The notes beneath the pieces were generated by a model, which did not search any database, was not told the DNA's origin, and worked only from the letters and a program-made list of their open reading frames with translations. A stretch of DNA of 56,415 nucleotides from Alteribacillus sp. YIM 98480 (lineage in GTDB: Bacteria > Bacillota > Bacilli > Bacillales > Marinococcaceae). Location: positions 1 through 56,415 of the forward strand of contig NZ_VTOK01000021.1 of NCBI RefSeq assembly GCF_009765375.1. Reading direction: 5' to 3'. Positions 41,934 to 48,939 of this stretch are shown here, one piece after another; the stretch's first letter is position 1, and each line of letters begins with the position of its first letter. Made by a program: the position numbers and the translations under genes.

Positions 41934-42950
41934 ATGATAGTCAATGGATTAAAATGGATGTTTTTAATTATTGGTACAACTATTGGTGCAGGATATGCTT
42001 CAGGACGTGAAATATGGCAATTTTTTGGTCATGAAAGTGGACTGGCTATTATTTTATTTACTCTTCTTTTTGTTACAAGCTGCCATGTTGTATTAAGCAT
42101 AAGTTTTCGTCATCAAACCGATGATTATGCAGAAGTACTTTTAGAATTGATGGGACCGCGTTTTTCAAAGGGATATGATGTTATTATTGTATTTTATTTA
42201 TTTACAACGACGGGCATCATGATAGCAGGAGGTGGAGCAGCTCTTGAATTTTTCCATGTTCCCTTTTCAGCCGGAGTAATATTTATGTGTGTGCTGCTTC
42301 TCATTGTAGCCGTTCGTGGAGTTAAAGGGTTGACAGGAGTTAATAGTTTTTTGATGCCTGTGTTAATTATTAGTTTAGCAGTTACACTTTTATCCTTTTT
42401 TTGGTTTAATGCCGACATTGAAGGAATAGATTGGAAAACACAACATAATTGGCCAGCTGCATTTACCTTTACTTCTTTGAACTTACTTCCGCTTGTTGCT
42501 GTATTATCAGCTACAGGTAAACAAATAAGGAATTATGGTGAGATATGGATAGCTAGTGTTGGAAGCGGAGTAACTCTAGGAGGAATATCATTTCTATATA
42601 ATGAGTCATTAATTGCAGCCGCAGAAGATATCATGTTGTATGAAATACCTTTGTTTGCTTTATTGAAATCCTACCCAGATTATATGACCGCTTTTATGGC
42701 CGTTCTTTTGTGGACAGCGATCTTTACAACCGCGGCCTCAGGGTTATTTGGCTTATCAAGCAGGCTTCATTCTATTATCCCTCTTCCTCTTTGGGCACTG
42801 GCTCTTGTGCTTTTATGTTTAATGATTCCAGTGACTCGAATTGGTTTTTCAAGTTTAATTGCTTTTCTATACCCATTATACGGTTTTGTAAATTTATACT
42901 TGCTGGTTGTTGTCTTAATTCATCCTTTTTACCTAAAAAAAAGATCTTAA
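41934..42950 (+). CDS. YkvI-like membrane protein (putative transporter)
   Basis: The 338-residue integral membrane protein has about ten hydrophobic helices. The first helix region GTTIGAGYASGREIWQFFG resembles B. subtilis YkvI and distant APC/LeuT-fold transporters. A helix break GIMIAGGGAALEFF lies near residue 85-100. The substrate is unknown. The ATG at 41934 follows AAAGGGAG; an upstream start in frame is unsupported. It is divergent from yyaC, with 102 bp between them for both promoters. No strong terminator follows; a family B then a family A repeat come next. Confidence 0.75.
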   Translation: MIVNGLKWMFLIIGTTIGAGYASGREIWQFFGHESGLAIILFTLLFVTSCHVVLSISFRHQTDDYAEVLLELMGPRFSKGYDVIIVFYLFTTTGIMIAGGGAALEFFHVPFSAGVIFMCVLLLIVAVRGVKGLTGVNSFLMPVLIISLAVTLLSFFWFNADIEGIDWKTQHNWPAAFTFTSLNLLPLVAVLSATGKQIRNYGEIWIASVGSGVTLGGISFLYNESLIAAAEDIMLYEIPLFALLKSYPDYMTAFMAVLLWTAIFTTAASGLFGLSSRLHSIIPLPLWALALVLLCLMIPVTRIGFSSLIAFLYPLYGFVNLYLLVVVLIHPFYLKKRS

Positions 42951-43019
42951 ACCTATTTTTAAATATTTTTTAAAGATATATTTCGATATGAAGGTTCTAA
43001 TTACCTGGGAAATGATTTA

Positions 43020-43108
43020 TATTTTAATGTTTTCTTTTGTTAAAGGATTAAAGTATAAGCAAATTACAACTTCAGCCGTTTGGACTTGGTGCAAAGCCAA
43101 GTTTTTCT
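43020..43108 (+). repeat. Dispersed repeat family B, copy 3 (near full length)
   Basis: TTTTGTTAAAGGATTAAAG, TATAAGC, TTCAGCCGTTTGGACTTGG and AAGCCAAGTTTTTCTAA follow the family B order. It contains AAGTATAAG (43051-43059), the core of the IS target, uninterrupted. A family A element starts at once after it. Confidence 0.8.
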
Positions 43109-43492
43109 AAAAAGGTAAGAAATTATAAATATTTGGCGTTTTAAATGTCTAGCTCCAGCGCCCAGCCGCTCAGGCGCACATGATAAAGAGGAACTTTTGC
43201 TAAAACCGTGAACGTCCTGTTGCAACGCAAAAGTCAACACCTCCTGTGTAAGCCAGTTCAGCGTTGTCACAGACGTACTTCCACACGATGCACACTCGTC
43301 GCCAAAAACGCCACGTCCTGTGGCATTGGCGACATTCGCACATCCTATGCGTCGACGTGTGCGATCTTAGTAGAAGTTCATGAAAATGAGCTGAACGTCT
43401 GATGTCTTCCCTTTCGACTCCGGGCGGCAGGCGACCCTGCGCGAAAGCTCCAGAACCTGTCGCGCTGACCAGGGCGCTTGCACTTTTCTTAT
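43109..43492 (+). repeat. Dispersed repeat family A, copy 5 (long, core type 2 with insert)
   Basis: This is the longest copy, about 384 bp. Left end TAAGAAATTATAAATATTTGG and CTAGCTCCAGCGCC, then the type-2 core to CGTCCTGTTGC. An extra block of about 200 bp follows, with GCGTCGACGTGTGCGA, GCCAAAAACGCCACGTCC and TTCGACTCCGGGCGGCAGG. The right end is TGTCGCGCTGACCAGGGCG and CTTGCACTTTTCTTA. No gene is seen in it. Confidence 0.8.
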
Positions 43493-43622
43493 GGAATGAT
43501 TGTTTCTTTTAAAGAGATAGGATAGGATAATAAATAGACATGTAACTTCTGCCTTAGCAGGTTTTACTGGAGTTTGTGCTGGTTAATTAAAAAGGAAGGT
43601 ATGTAGAAATGAGGTGACGGAA

Positions 43623-43823
43623 ATGCCGGATATTCCGTTTTCATTAAATGATATTGTAGAAATGAAAAAACCGCATCCATGCGGTGAAAACCGGTGGAAA
43701 ATTATTCGCATGGGCGCTGATATCCGAATCAAATGTCAGGGATGCGGCCATAGTGTCATGCTTCCCCGCCGAGAGTTCAGAAAAAAGATAAAGAAAGTCT
43801 TAGAAAGCGAGAAAAATGCATAA
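43623..43823 (+). CDS. DUF951 family protein (YyzM-like)
   Basis: The 66-residue protein has KKPHPCGENRWKIIRMGADI and IRIKCQGCGHSVMLPRREF. The single Cys and the CxxC pair suggest metal binding. It matches the small DUF951 family (YyzM in B. subtilis), whose function is unknown but which is often next to ychF, as here. The ATG at 43623 follows GAGGTGA; an upstream GTG in frame overlaps that site. A weak hairpin (43833-43862) follows. Confidence 0.88.
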   Translation: MPDIPFSLNDIVEMKKPHPCGENRWKIIRMGADIRIKCQGCGHSVMLPRREFRKKIKKVLESEKNA

Positions 43824-44013
43824 GAAATGAATGAGCAAGGGGCAGTCTAAAAAGACTTGCTCCTTCTTACATACGTAGTAAAAACATATATCCTTGTCTT
43901 TTTATAAAGTTCTTTCTATAATTGGGAAGGATAAACACAACAAAAATGGAACAGAGCTGTCTTTATAATAAACCAATAATTGGTTAATGTAATGGAAAAG
44001 GAAGTGACTTTAT

Positions 44014-45114
44014 ATGGCTTTAACAACAGGGATTGTAGGCCTTCCAAATGTCGGAAAGTCTACATTATTTAATGCCATTACCCAAGCGGGGGCTGAATCT
44101 GCCAATTACCCGTTTTGTACGATAGATCCTAATGTCGGTATTGTGGAAGTGCCTGATTATCGTCTTCAAAAACTAACTGAACTTGTTAATCCTAAAAAGA
44201 CGGTTCCCACGGCGTTTGAATTTACCGACATTGCAGGAATTGTAGAAGGAGCCAGCAAAGGGGAAGGTTTAGGAAATAAATTTTTATCTCATATTCGTCA
44301 AGTAGATGCAATTTCTCATGTTGTCCGCTGTTTTAATGATGGAGATATTACTCATGTCTCGGGAAGTGTGGACCCGATTCGTGATATTGAAGTTATTAAT
44401 CTCGAACTTATACTTGCTGATTTGGAAACGGTAGAAAAACGAGCAGCTAAAGTAGCTAAGCTTGCTAAGTCAAAAGATAAAGATGCTATAGCTGAACATG
44501 AAGTGCTGCAAAAGCTGATTACTGCTTTTGAAGAAGAAAAACCTGCTAGAAGCCTGGATTTAACAGAGGAAGAAAAAAAAATTGTGCATGGGTTCCAGCT
44601 GCTTACGATGAAGCCTGTCCTTTATGCAGCTAACGTAAGCGAAGAGGACTTACTCAGTGATGAAGACAATGACTATTTAAAATCTGTAAAAGATTATGCT
44701 TCTAAAGAAGGTTCTGAGGTAATCACAGTCTGTGCAAAAATAGAATCGGAAATCGCTGAACTTGAAGGGGAGGAAAAACAAGAATTTCTTGAGGAGCTCG
44801 GTATAGAAGAAGCAGGATTAGATCAATTAATTAGAGCTGCCTACACTCTTCTTGGGTTAGAAACATATTTTACTGCCGGTGAACAAGAAGTAAGAGCTTG
44901 GACCATTCGCAGCGGAACAAAGGCACCTCAAGCTGCTGGTGTGATTCATACGGACTTTGAAAGAGGATTTATTCGTGCGGAGGTAGTAAGCTACGAAGAC
45001 CTTGTTGCTGCTGGTAATATGAATGCTGCCAAAGAAGCAGGTAACGTGCGGTTAGAAGGTAAAGACTATGTCGTGAAAGATGGAGATGTCGTTCATTTCC
45101 GATTTAATGTATAA
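44014..45114 (+). CDS. ychF: Redox-regulated ATPase/GTPase YchF (YyaF)
   Basis: The 366-residue Obg-family P-loop protein binds ATP in preference to GTP and associates with ribosomes. It has G1 [14 protein letters not shown] (residues 8-21), G3 [17 protein letters not shown], a coiled-coil insertion (about 125-200) and a C-terminal TGS domain (about 280-366; [20 protein letters not shown]). The usual NKxD motif is replaced, as is characteristic of YchF. Start ATG follows AAGGAAG. The length is the standard 363-367. Confidence 0.97.
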   Translation: MALTTGIVGLPNVGKSTLFNAITQAGAESANYPFCTIDPNVGIVEVPDYRLQKLTELVNPKKTVPTAFEFTDIAGIVEGASKGEGLGNKFLSHIRQVDAISHVVRCFNDGDITHVSGSVDPIRDIEVINLELILADLETVEKRAAKVAKLAKSKDKDAIAEHEVLQKLITAFEEEKPARSLDLTEEEKKIVHGFQLLTMKPVLYAANVSEEDLLSDEDNDYLKSVKDYASKEGSEVITVCAKIESEIAELEGEEKQEFLEELGIEEAGLDQLIRAAYTLLGLETYFTAGEQEVRAWTIRSGTKAPQAAGVIHTDFERGFIRAEVVSYEDLVAAGNMNAAKEAGNVRLEGKDYVVKDGDVVHFRFNV

Positions 45115-45126
45115 CATGTATCAATA

Positions 45127-45166
45127 AGCTGGACGGTAATGAGTGTTATGTCCAGCTTTTTCTTTT
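45127..45166 (+). terminator. Rho-independent terminator after ychF
   Basis: AAGCTGGAC and GTCCAGCTT form a perfect 9-bp stem around a long loop, followed by TTTCTTTT. Confidence 0.88.
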
Positions 45167-45197
45167 ATACTTTAGGAATGTTTAACTTTGTATTATT
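45163..45197 (+). repeat. Family B repeat, short partial copy 4
   Basis: TATACTTTAGGAATGTTTAACTTTG repeats the first 25 bases of family B (split here as TATACTTTAGGAATG and TTTAACTTTG). It follows the ychF terminator and leads into the rpsF promoter. Confidence 0.6.
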
Positions 45198-45224
45198 GTC
45201 ACGGGATACTCGTTCTGCTATAAT
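45196..45224 (+). promoter_or_regulatory. rpsF-ssb-rpsR promoter
   Basis: TTGTCA (45196-45201) and TATAAT (45219-45224) are separated by 17 bp, about 90 bp upstream of rpsF. Confidence 0.82.
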
Positions 45225-45244
45225 CATTAATTGTGAGTAAAATT

Positions 45245-45296
45245 CATTAACCGTATTTTGCTCCTTGCTCTTTTTTGAAAAAGAGCCGTAAGACCA
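45245..45296 (+). promoter_or_regulatory. Candidate S6:S18-binding leader motif
   Basis: The rpsF leader contains a hairpin GCTCTTTT/AAAAGAGC (45267-45274 and 45279-45286), immediately followed by CCGTAAG. Upstream there is AACCGTA (45249-45255). Autoregulatory rpsF leaders in many bacteria present a CCG in such a context to bind the S6:S18 complex. I rely on the pattern, not on a covariance model. Confidence 0.4.
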
Positions 45297-45313
45297 AAAG
45301 GAGGTGACGCAGC

Positions 45314-45601
45314 ATGCGTAAATATGAAGTGCTTTATATCATTGCTCCAAGCGTTGACGAAAATGGTGTAAAAGAAACCATTGAACGTTACAACAACGTT
45401 TTAACAAATAATGGAGCTGAAGTCGAGAAAGTCGAAGAAATGGGAAAGCGCCGTCTTGCTTATGAAATCAATGATTTAAAAGACGGTTATTACGTTGTGG
45501 TATACACAAAAGCTGGCCCAGAAGCAACAAACGAATTCGATCGTCTCGTGAAAATGGATGATAATATCATCCGTCATATTGTTGTAAAAGATGAAGAATA
45601 A
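45314..45601 (+). CDS. rpsF: 30S ribosomal protein S6
   Basis: S6 has 95 residues and forms a complex with S18 on the 30S platform. It has a typical start [19 protein letters not shown], an [19 protein letters not shown] core, and the C-terminal RHIVVK. Start ATG follows AAGGAGG. First gene of rpsF-ssb-rpsR. Confidence 0.98.
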   Translation: MRKYEVLYIIAPSVDENGVKETIERYNNVLTNNGAEVEKVEEMGKRRLAYEINDLKDGYYVVVYTKAGPEATNEFDRLVKMDDNIIRHIVVKDEE

Positions 45602-45625
45602 TGACCTAAAATGGGAGGGGTTCCG

Positions 45626-46117
45626 ATGATAAATCGTGTCGTTTTGGTTGGCCGTCTGACCCGCGACCCCGAATTAAGGTATACACCAAATGGTGTGGCT
45701 GTCGCAAATTTCGGGATTGCCGTCAACCGTCCGTTTACAAACCAGCAGGGGGAAAGAGAAGCTGACTTTTTTAACTGTGTCGTTTGGAGAAAACAGGCGG
45801 AAAACGTTGCAAATTACTTGAAAAAAGGCAGCCTAGCCGGTATTGATGGCCGACTGCAAAGCCGCAGATATGAAAATCAGGAAGGCCGTCGTGTAAACGT
45901 TGTAGAAGTTCAGGCGGAAAGTGTACAATTTCTAGAACCACGCAACGCTTCTGGCGGCAGCGGAAGCCCTCGTAATGATTATGCAGGTGCTCAAGGCGGA
46001 GGAAATCAAGGGTACGGTCAACAGAACCAAGGAGGAGGCTCCTCTAACCTTAATGATGATCCTTTTGCTAACGATGGCCAGCCTATTGATATATCTGATG
46101 ACGATTTACCATTCTAG
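45626..46117 (+). CDS. ssb: Single-stranded DNA-binding protein
   Basis: The 163-residue SSB has an OB fold in residues 1-105 ([20 protein letters not shown], and [20 protein letters not shown]). A Gly/Asn/Gln-rich flexible linker follows, then the conserved acidic tip DISDDDLPF that recruits partner proteins. The ATG at 45626 follows GGGAGGGG; an in-frame ATG 15 bp upstream overlaps that site and is rejected. It lies between rpsF and rpsR as in B. subtilis ssbA. Confidence 0.97.
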   Translation: MINRVVLVGRLTRDPELRYTPNGVAVANFGIAVNRPFTNQQGEREADFFNCVVWRKQAENVANYLKKGSLAGIDGRLQSRRYENQEGRRVNVVEVQAESVQFLEPRNASGGSGSPRNDYAGAQGGGNQGYGQQNQGGGSSNLNDDPFANDGQPIDISDDDLPF

Positions 46118-46171
46118 GAAACATTCTCCCGCGTCTATAAATAATAATCTTTCTTAAAGGAGGTTGAAACG

Positions 46172-46399
46172 ATGGCACGTCGTAGAGGAAAGCGCAGAAA
46201 AGTCTGTTACTTTACAGTCAATAAAATTGAAAAAATTGACTATAAAGATGTAGATTTGTTGAAAAAGTTTATTTCTGAACGTGGTAAGATTTTACCGCGT
46301 CGTGTAACTGGTACTTCCGCTAAGTATCAACGTCAATTGACAAAAGCAATTAAGCGTGCTCGTCACGTAGCATTGCTTCCTTACGTTAAAGAGCAGTAA
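46172..46399 (+). CDS. rpsR: 30S ribosomal protein S18
   Basis: The 75-residue basic protein begins [19 protein letters not shown]. It contains the S18 signature [31 protein letters not shown] in consecutive blocks. Start ATG follows AAAGGAGG. It ends the operon; a strong terminator follows. Confidence 0.98.
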   Translation: MARRRGKRRKVCYFTVNKIEKIDYKDVDLLKKFISERGKILPRRVTGTSAKYQRQLTKAIKRARHVALLPYVKEQ

Positions 46400-46409
46400 A
46401 TTCTTTCAG

Positions 46410-46442
46410 CGTTCCCCGGCCGTCTTCCGGGGAACGTTTTTT
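46410..46442 (+). terminator. Rho-independent terminator after rpsR
   Basis: CGTTCCCCGG and TCCGGGGAACG form a 10-bp stem with a short loop, followed by TTTTTT. Confidence 0.95.
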
Positions 46443-46500
46443 GTGCTTCAGGAAAGTTTACCTTTGTTAAAGGATCAAAGTATAACTATTCTAAAAGAAT
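46440..46500 (+). repeat. Family B repeat, partial copy 5
   Basis: GTGCTTCAGGAAAGTTTACC, TTTGTTAAAGGATCAAAG and TATAAC follow the family B left half, starting at the T-run of the rpsR terminator. It carries GATCAAAGTATAAC, one base different from the occupied IS target. Confidence 0.65.
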
Positions 46501-46682
46501 AAAGTGTGTAAGACAATTTTGGGTTTTGTTGTCTGGAATCGATAGTCCTTTTTTCTTATTTATCAACGGAGAAGTTTGAGGAAGTGCGGGTTATGGGTAG
46601 GAATATGAATAACAGCAAACATTTTACAAAAACATAGTTGATTTCTTCAAAATATATTTAAAATGTTAAGGAGGAAGAAAAA

Positions 46683-46823
46683 ATGGAAGTAAAAGAATAC
46701 ATTACTCGCATTAATGATCAATTAGAAGAGTTGAAAAAGAAAGAGGAGAAGGAAATAGCAGATTTTGATCGTTCGGTTTTTCCTGCAACATCCTTTAGTT
46801 TTAAACTTCCTACTGCGAAATAA
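46683..46823 (+). CDS. Small protein of 46 residues, unknown
   Basis: MEVKEYITRINDQLEELKKK begins a charged, likely coiled-coil helix; after KEEKEIADFD the tail SVFPATSFSFKLPTAK is neutral. I recognise no family. Support for a real gene: AAGGAGG 7 bp before ATG, and a good terminator 43 bp after the stop. It lies in the rpsR-yybS interval, left of the IS. It is too short to appear in length-limited gene calls. Confidence 0.65.
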   Translation: MEVKEYITRINDQLEELKKKEEKEIADFDRSVFPATSFSFKLPTAK

Positions 46824-46865
46824 AAAGTTTGATTATTTCAAAAATTAATAAAGGAAACGGCAGCA

Positions 46866-46912
46866 GCCCGAATGATAGACGCAAAAATGGTCGTCTGTGA
46901 TTCGGGTTTTTT
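46866..46912 (+). terminator. Rho-independent terminator after the 46-codon gene
   Basis: AGCCCGAAT and ATTCGGGTT pair at the outside with AGACG/CGTCT inside, followed by TTTTTT. Confidence 0.9.
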
Positions 46913-46949
46913 GTACTTTAGAAAATTTACATTTGTTAAAAGATCAAAG
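46911..46949 (+). repeat. Family B repeat, copy 6, left part (split by the IS)
   Basis: GTACTTTAGAAAATTTACA and TTTGTTAAAAGATCAAAG are the left half of a family B element. It stops exactly at the IS border and resumes at 48696-48757. Confidence 0.8.
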
Positions 46950-46950
46950 T

Positions 46951-46956
46951 TATCAT
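46951..46956 (+). promoter_or_regulatory. -10 half of a circle-junction promoter at the IS left end
   Basis: TATCAT lies here, while TTGACA lies at 48676-48681 at the right end. In an excised circle joined through one AG core the two are spaced by 17 bp and point to the transposase gene. In the integrated form no -35 stands in front of this -10. A hairpin TTTGGTAAT/ATTACCAAA (46995-47003, 47022-47030) lies between it and the start codon. Confidence 0.7.
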
Positions 46957-46966
46957 GAACGAAACT
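46955..46966 (+). repeat. Left subterminal inverted repeat of the IS
   Basis: ATGAACGAAACT; its exact reverse complement is at 48681-48692. Confidence 0.9.
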
Positions 46967-47061
46967 AGCCCCTAATCGTAACAACGTAGATTAATTTGGT
47001 AATACTAAATGACTAGTAAACATTACCAAAGCAGAGCTACAATACGAAAGGAGCTAGTAAT

Positions 47062-48186
47062 ATGAATGATATCACAAAATACGTAGGTTTAGACGTATCA
47101 AAGGAAAAAATTGCAGTAGCGGTAGCAGAGGAGGGTCGTTCTAACCCAAGATATGTTGGTATGATTCCCTATACGGTAGAGGACATTAGAAAACAAATGA
47201 AAAAACTAGGAGAACCTGAACTACTTCGAGTTTGTTATGAAGCTGGAGCAACTGGATACGGACTCTATCGACTTTTGAAGAGTATGGGTATTGAATGTGA
47301 AGTCATTGCCCCATCGTTGATCCCACAGAAGCCCGGCGATCGTGTAAAGACCGACAAACGCGACGCCATTAATCTTGCCAAACTTTATCGTGCTGGAGAA
47401 TTGACACCTATCTATGTACCAACAGAAGATGATGAGGCCTTACGTGATTTAGTTCGAGCACGGGAGGATGTAAAAGAAGATAAGTTAAGAGCTAAGCATA
47501 GACTAACAAAATTCCTTCTAAGAAATGAAATCAAACCGCCTAGAGGCACAAAAAAATGGACAGTAAAATATTGGGATTGGCTGGATAAATTGACATTTAA
47601 ACGATCGGCATCCCGGGTGGTATTCCAAGAATATTTGCAGCAACTAAAAGAGTTTCAGCAACGATTAAACGTATTGGAAAAGGAAATTGAAGAGCAAGCC
47701 AAAGAAGGTGTTCATGCCCCAATGATCCAAACTCTTATGACATTACGAGGAGTAGCCGTTAATACAGCGACTAGTTTGGCTGCGGAAATCGGATCCTTTA
47801 AGAGATTCCAGGTTCCAACACAATTTATGGCATACACAGGGCTGGTACCAAGTGAAAGTTCCAGTGGGGAATGCCGGAGATTAGGTAGCATAACCAAAAC
47901 AGGGAATCGGCACGTACGGATATTGTTGATAGAGGCCGCGTGGAGCTATAGATATCAACCTGCAGTCAAAGGGGAGTTGAAAAAACGACAAAAAGGACAC
48001 CCGACTAATATTTTGGGCATTTCATGGAAGGCTCAAAATCGCTTGCATAAAAAATATTTCCGTCTATTAGGACGCGGAAAAGAGAGTGGGAAAGCCATTA
48101 CGGCCATTGCGAGAGAATTAGCAGGTTTCATTTGGGCGATTTCCCATGAGTTTGATGGTGAAGTTCAAACGAATGGTGCGGATTAA
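47062..48186 (+). CDS. IS110-family transposase (IS1111 type)
   Basis: The 374-residue recombinase has an N-terminal RuvC-like DEDD domain: Asp11 (GLDVSKE), Glu60 (CYEAG), Asp98 and Asp101 (KTDKRDA). A coiled-coil linker occupies about 185-215. A C-terminal Tnp20 domain follows, with TLRGVAVNTATSLAAEIG, FMAYTGLVPSE and the serine cluster Ser264-Ser268 that supplies the nucleophile in this family. IS110 enzymes are guided by an RNA from the element's non-coding end. Start ATG follows AAAGGAG. No frameshift or stop interrupts it. The gene is co-directional with its neighbours. Confidence 0.95.
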   Translation: MNDITKYVGLDVSKEKIAVAVAEEGRSNPRYVGMIPYTVEDIRKQMKKLGEPELLRVCYEAGATGYGLYRLLKSMGIECEVIAPSLIPQKPGDRVKTDKRDAINLAKLYRAGELTPIYVPTEDDEALRDLVRAREDVKEDKLRAKHRLTKFLLRNEIKPPRGTKKWTVKYWDWLDKLTFKRSASRVVFQEYLQQLKEFQQRLNVLEKEIEEQAKEGVHAPMIQTLMTLRGVAVNTATSLAAEIGSFKRFQVPTQFMAYTGLVPSESSSGECRRLGSITKTGNRHVRILLIEAAWSYRYQPAVKGELKKRQKGHPTNILGISWKAQNRLHKKYFRLLGRGKESGKAITAIARELAGFIWAISHEFDGEVQTNGAD

Positions 48187-48214
48187 GTTACGAATAAACT
48201 AGAAAAAAGATGAT

Positions 48215-48455
48215 GTAAAAAGGGAATGAATATAGGGCTCGGAGGCAAAGGTGAAAACCGTAAAGGAGAACGCACGACTTATACTTGTGCTAGCCATGAA
48301 TTGGTGAATGCACGCTCAAAGTTCGTGAAAGCTCCTTAGACGGAGAGATAAAATGTGAAAACCCACGGATACCAGTATGCTCATCGGAGTAGAGATTTTT
48401 GCCTTCGTGCCGTGTAGTTATCTCCTTTATATATAAAAGAAAGGAGATAACCTTA
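48215..48455 (+). ncRNA. Candidate bridge RNA (seekRNA) of the IS
   Basis: It lies directly 3' of the transposase gene, where IS1111-type elements encode their guide RNA. A GGAG (48265-48268)/CTCC (48332-48335) pair encloses two small hairpins. In GCAC-GACTTATACTT-GTGC (48272-48290) the loop holds CTTATACTT, the complement of target AAGTATAAG. In CACG-CTCAAAGTT-CGTG (48311-48327) the loop holds TCAAAGT, identical to target TCAAAGT. Both span the AG core. A donor-recognition loop may lie at 48370-48385 (ATACCAGT against ATATCAGT, 7 of 8). The RNA's ends are a guess; a 12-bp stem (48415-48452) may bound it. Confidence 0.75.
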
Positions 48456-48459
48456 CGTG

Positions 48460-48559
48460 CTTCTTAGCATTTTGTAGTGTCTCAACCCACTGATTGATTG
48501 TCAAGTGCTTTCCTTGACTATCAATCAGTGGGTTGAGGAAAGGTTGTTAAGCTAAGAAG
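48460..48559. repeat. 100-bp nested palindrome in the IS 3' region
   Basis: The inner arms at 48481-48505 and 48513-48537 are 25 bp long with one mismatch and a 7-nt loop (outer ends CTCAACCCAC and GTGGGTTGAG). The outer arms CTTCTTAGC (48460-48468) and GCTAAGAAG (48551-48559) are perfect, with 12-13 unpaired bases between. AAGGAGATA occurs on both sides (48441-48449, 48560-48568). It could be a terminator, a protein-binding cruciform or a small insertion. Confidence 0.85.
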
Positions 48560-48675
48560 AAGGAGATATTGTAGCATATTACTGCTTACAGAATATAAAT
48601 CAAAAAAAGAGCCGTGAAAGACTCTTTACTTAAGGTTATCCAAAAAATGTATATTTAAATAAATTGGAGGGGAAT

Positions 48676-48703
48676 TTGACAGTTTCGTTCATATCAGTAT
48701 AAG
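48676..48703 (+). promoter_or_regulatory. Possible hybrid promoter across the right IS border
   Basis: TTGACA at the IS end (48676-48681) and TATAAG from the target (48698-48703) are spaced by 16 bp and point toward yybS-gdpP-rplI-dnaB. Confidence 0.5.
48681..48692 (-). repeat. Right subterminal inverted repeat of the IS
   Basis: AGTTTCGTTCAT on the plus strand, the exact reverse complement of the left copy. It overlaps the last base of TTGACA (48676-48681). Confidence 0.9.
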
Positions 48704-48757
48704 CAATACTATGATTTCATCATTTGGAGTTGGCGGCAAGCCGAGTTTTCTAATGTT
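48696..48757 (+). repeat. Family B repeat, copy 6, right part
   Basis: AGTATAAGC, TTTCATCATTTGGAGTTGG and CGGCAAGCCGAGTTTTC complete the family B element interrupted by the IS. The region 48758-48939 upstream of yybS has no gene. Confidence 0.75.
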
Positions 48758-48939
48758 ATAAAGCCCCGTTCGACAAACCACGTATTTCTATCTGTTAACG
48801 TCTTTTCGCAGGCAGTATTTTGACCAAAGTACTTACGCAATTTCATATAATCTTTCTTTTTTAAAAAGAATCAATTACAATAGACGAATGGATTTATATT
48901 AAAAAATGTGATTACGGAAATATAGATGAGGTGACGGTG

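Larger units (their letters stand above)
46948..48695 (+). mobile_element. IS110-family element, IS1111 type, complete (1748 bp)
   Basis: The element was delimited from sequence. The 12-bp inverted sequences ATGAACGAAACT (46955-46966) and AGTTTCGTTCAT (48681-48692) lie 7 bp and 3 bp from the ends, the arrangement known for the IS1111 group. AG occurs at both borders (46948-46949 and 48696-48697), as a core dinucleotide would. Removing the element joins GATCAA-AG-TATAAGC and restores a family B repeat. It contains one transposase gene (47062-48186) and a 509-nt non-coding 3' part with a candidate guide RNA. It appears intact and thus possibly active. Confidence 0.9.

Noticed and set aside
43064-43402. 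Frames inside the long repeat after the ykvI-like gene
   Set aside because: The same residues recur in the repeat at 32814-33101, showing that they follow from family A sequence, not from a gene.
48441-48568. Transposon with 9-bp target duplication AAGGAGATA around the palindrome
   Set aside because: The palindrome's ends do not abut the left AAGGAGATA (10 extra bases), so a clean insertion is not supported; reported only as an observation.
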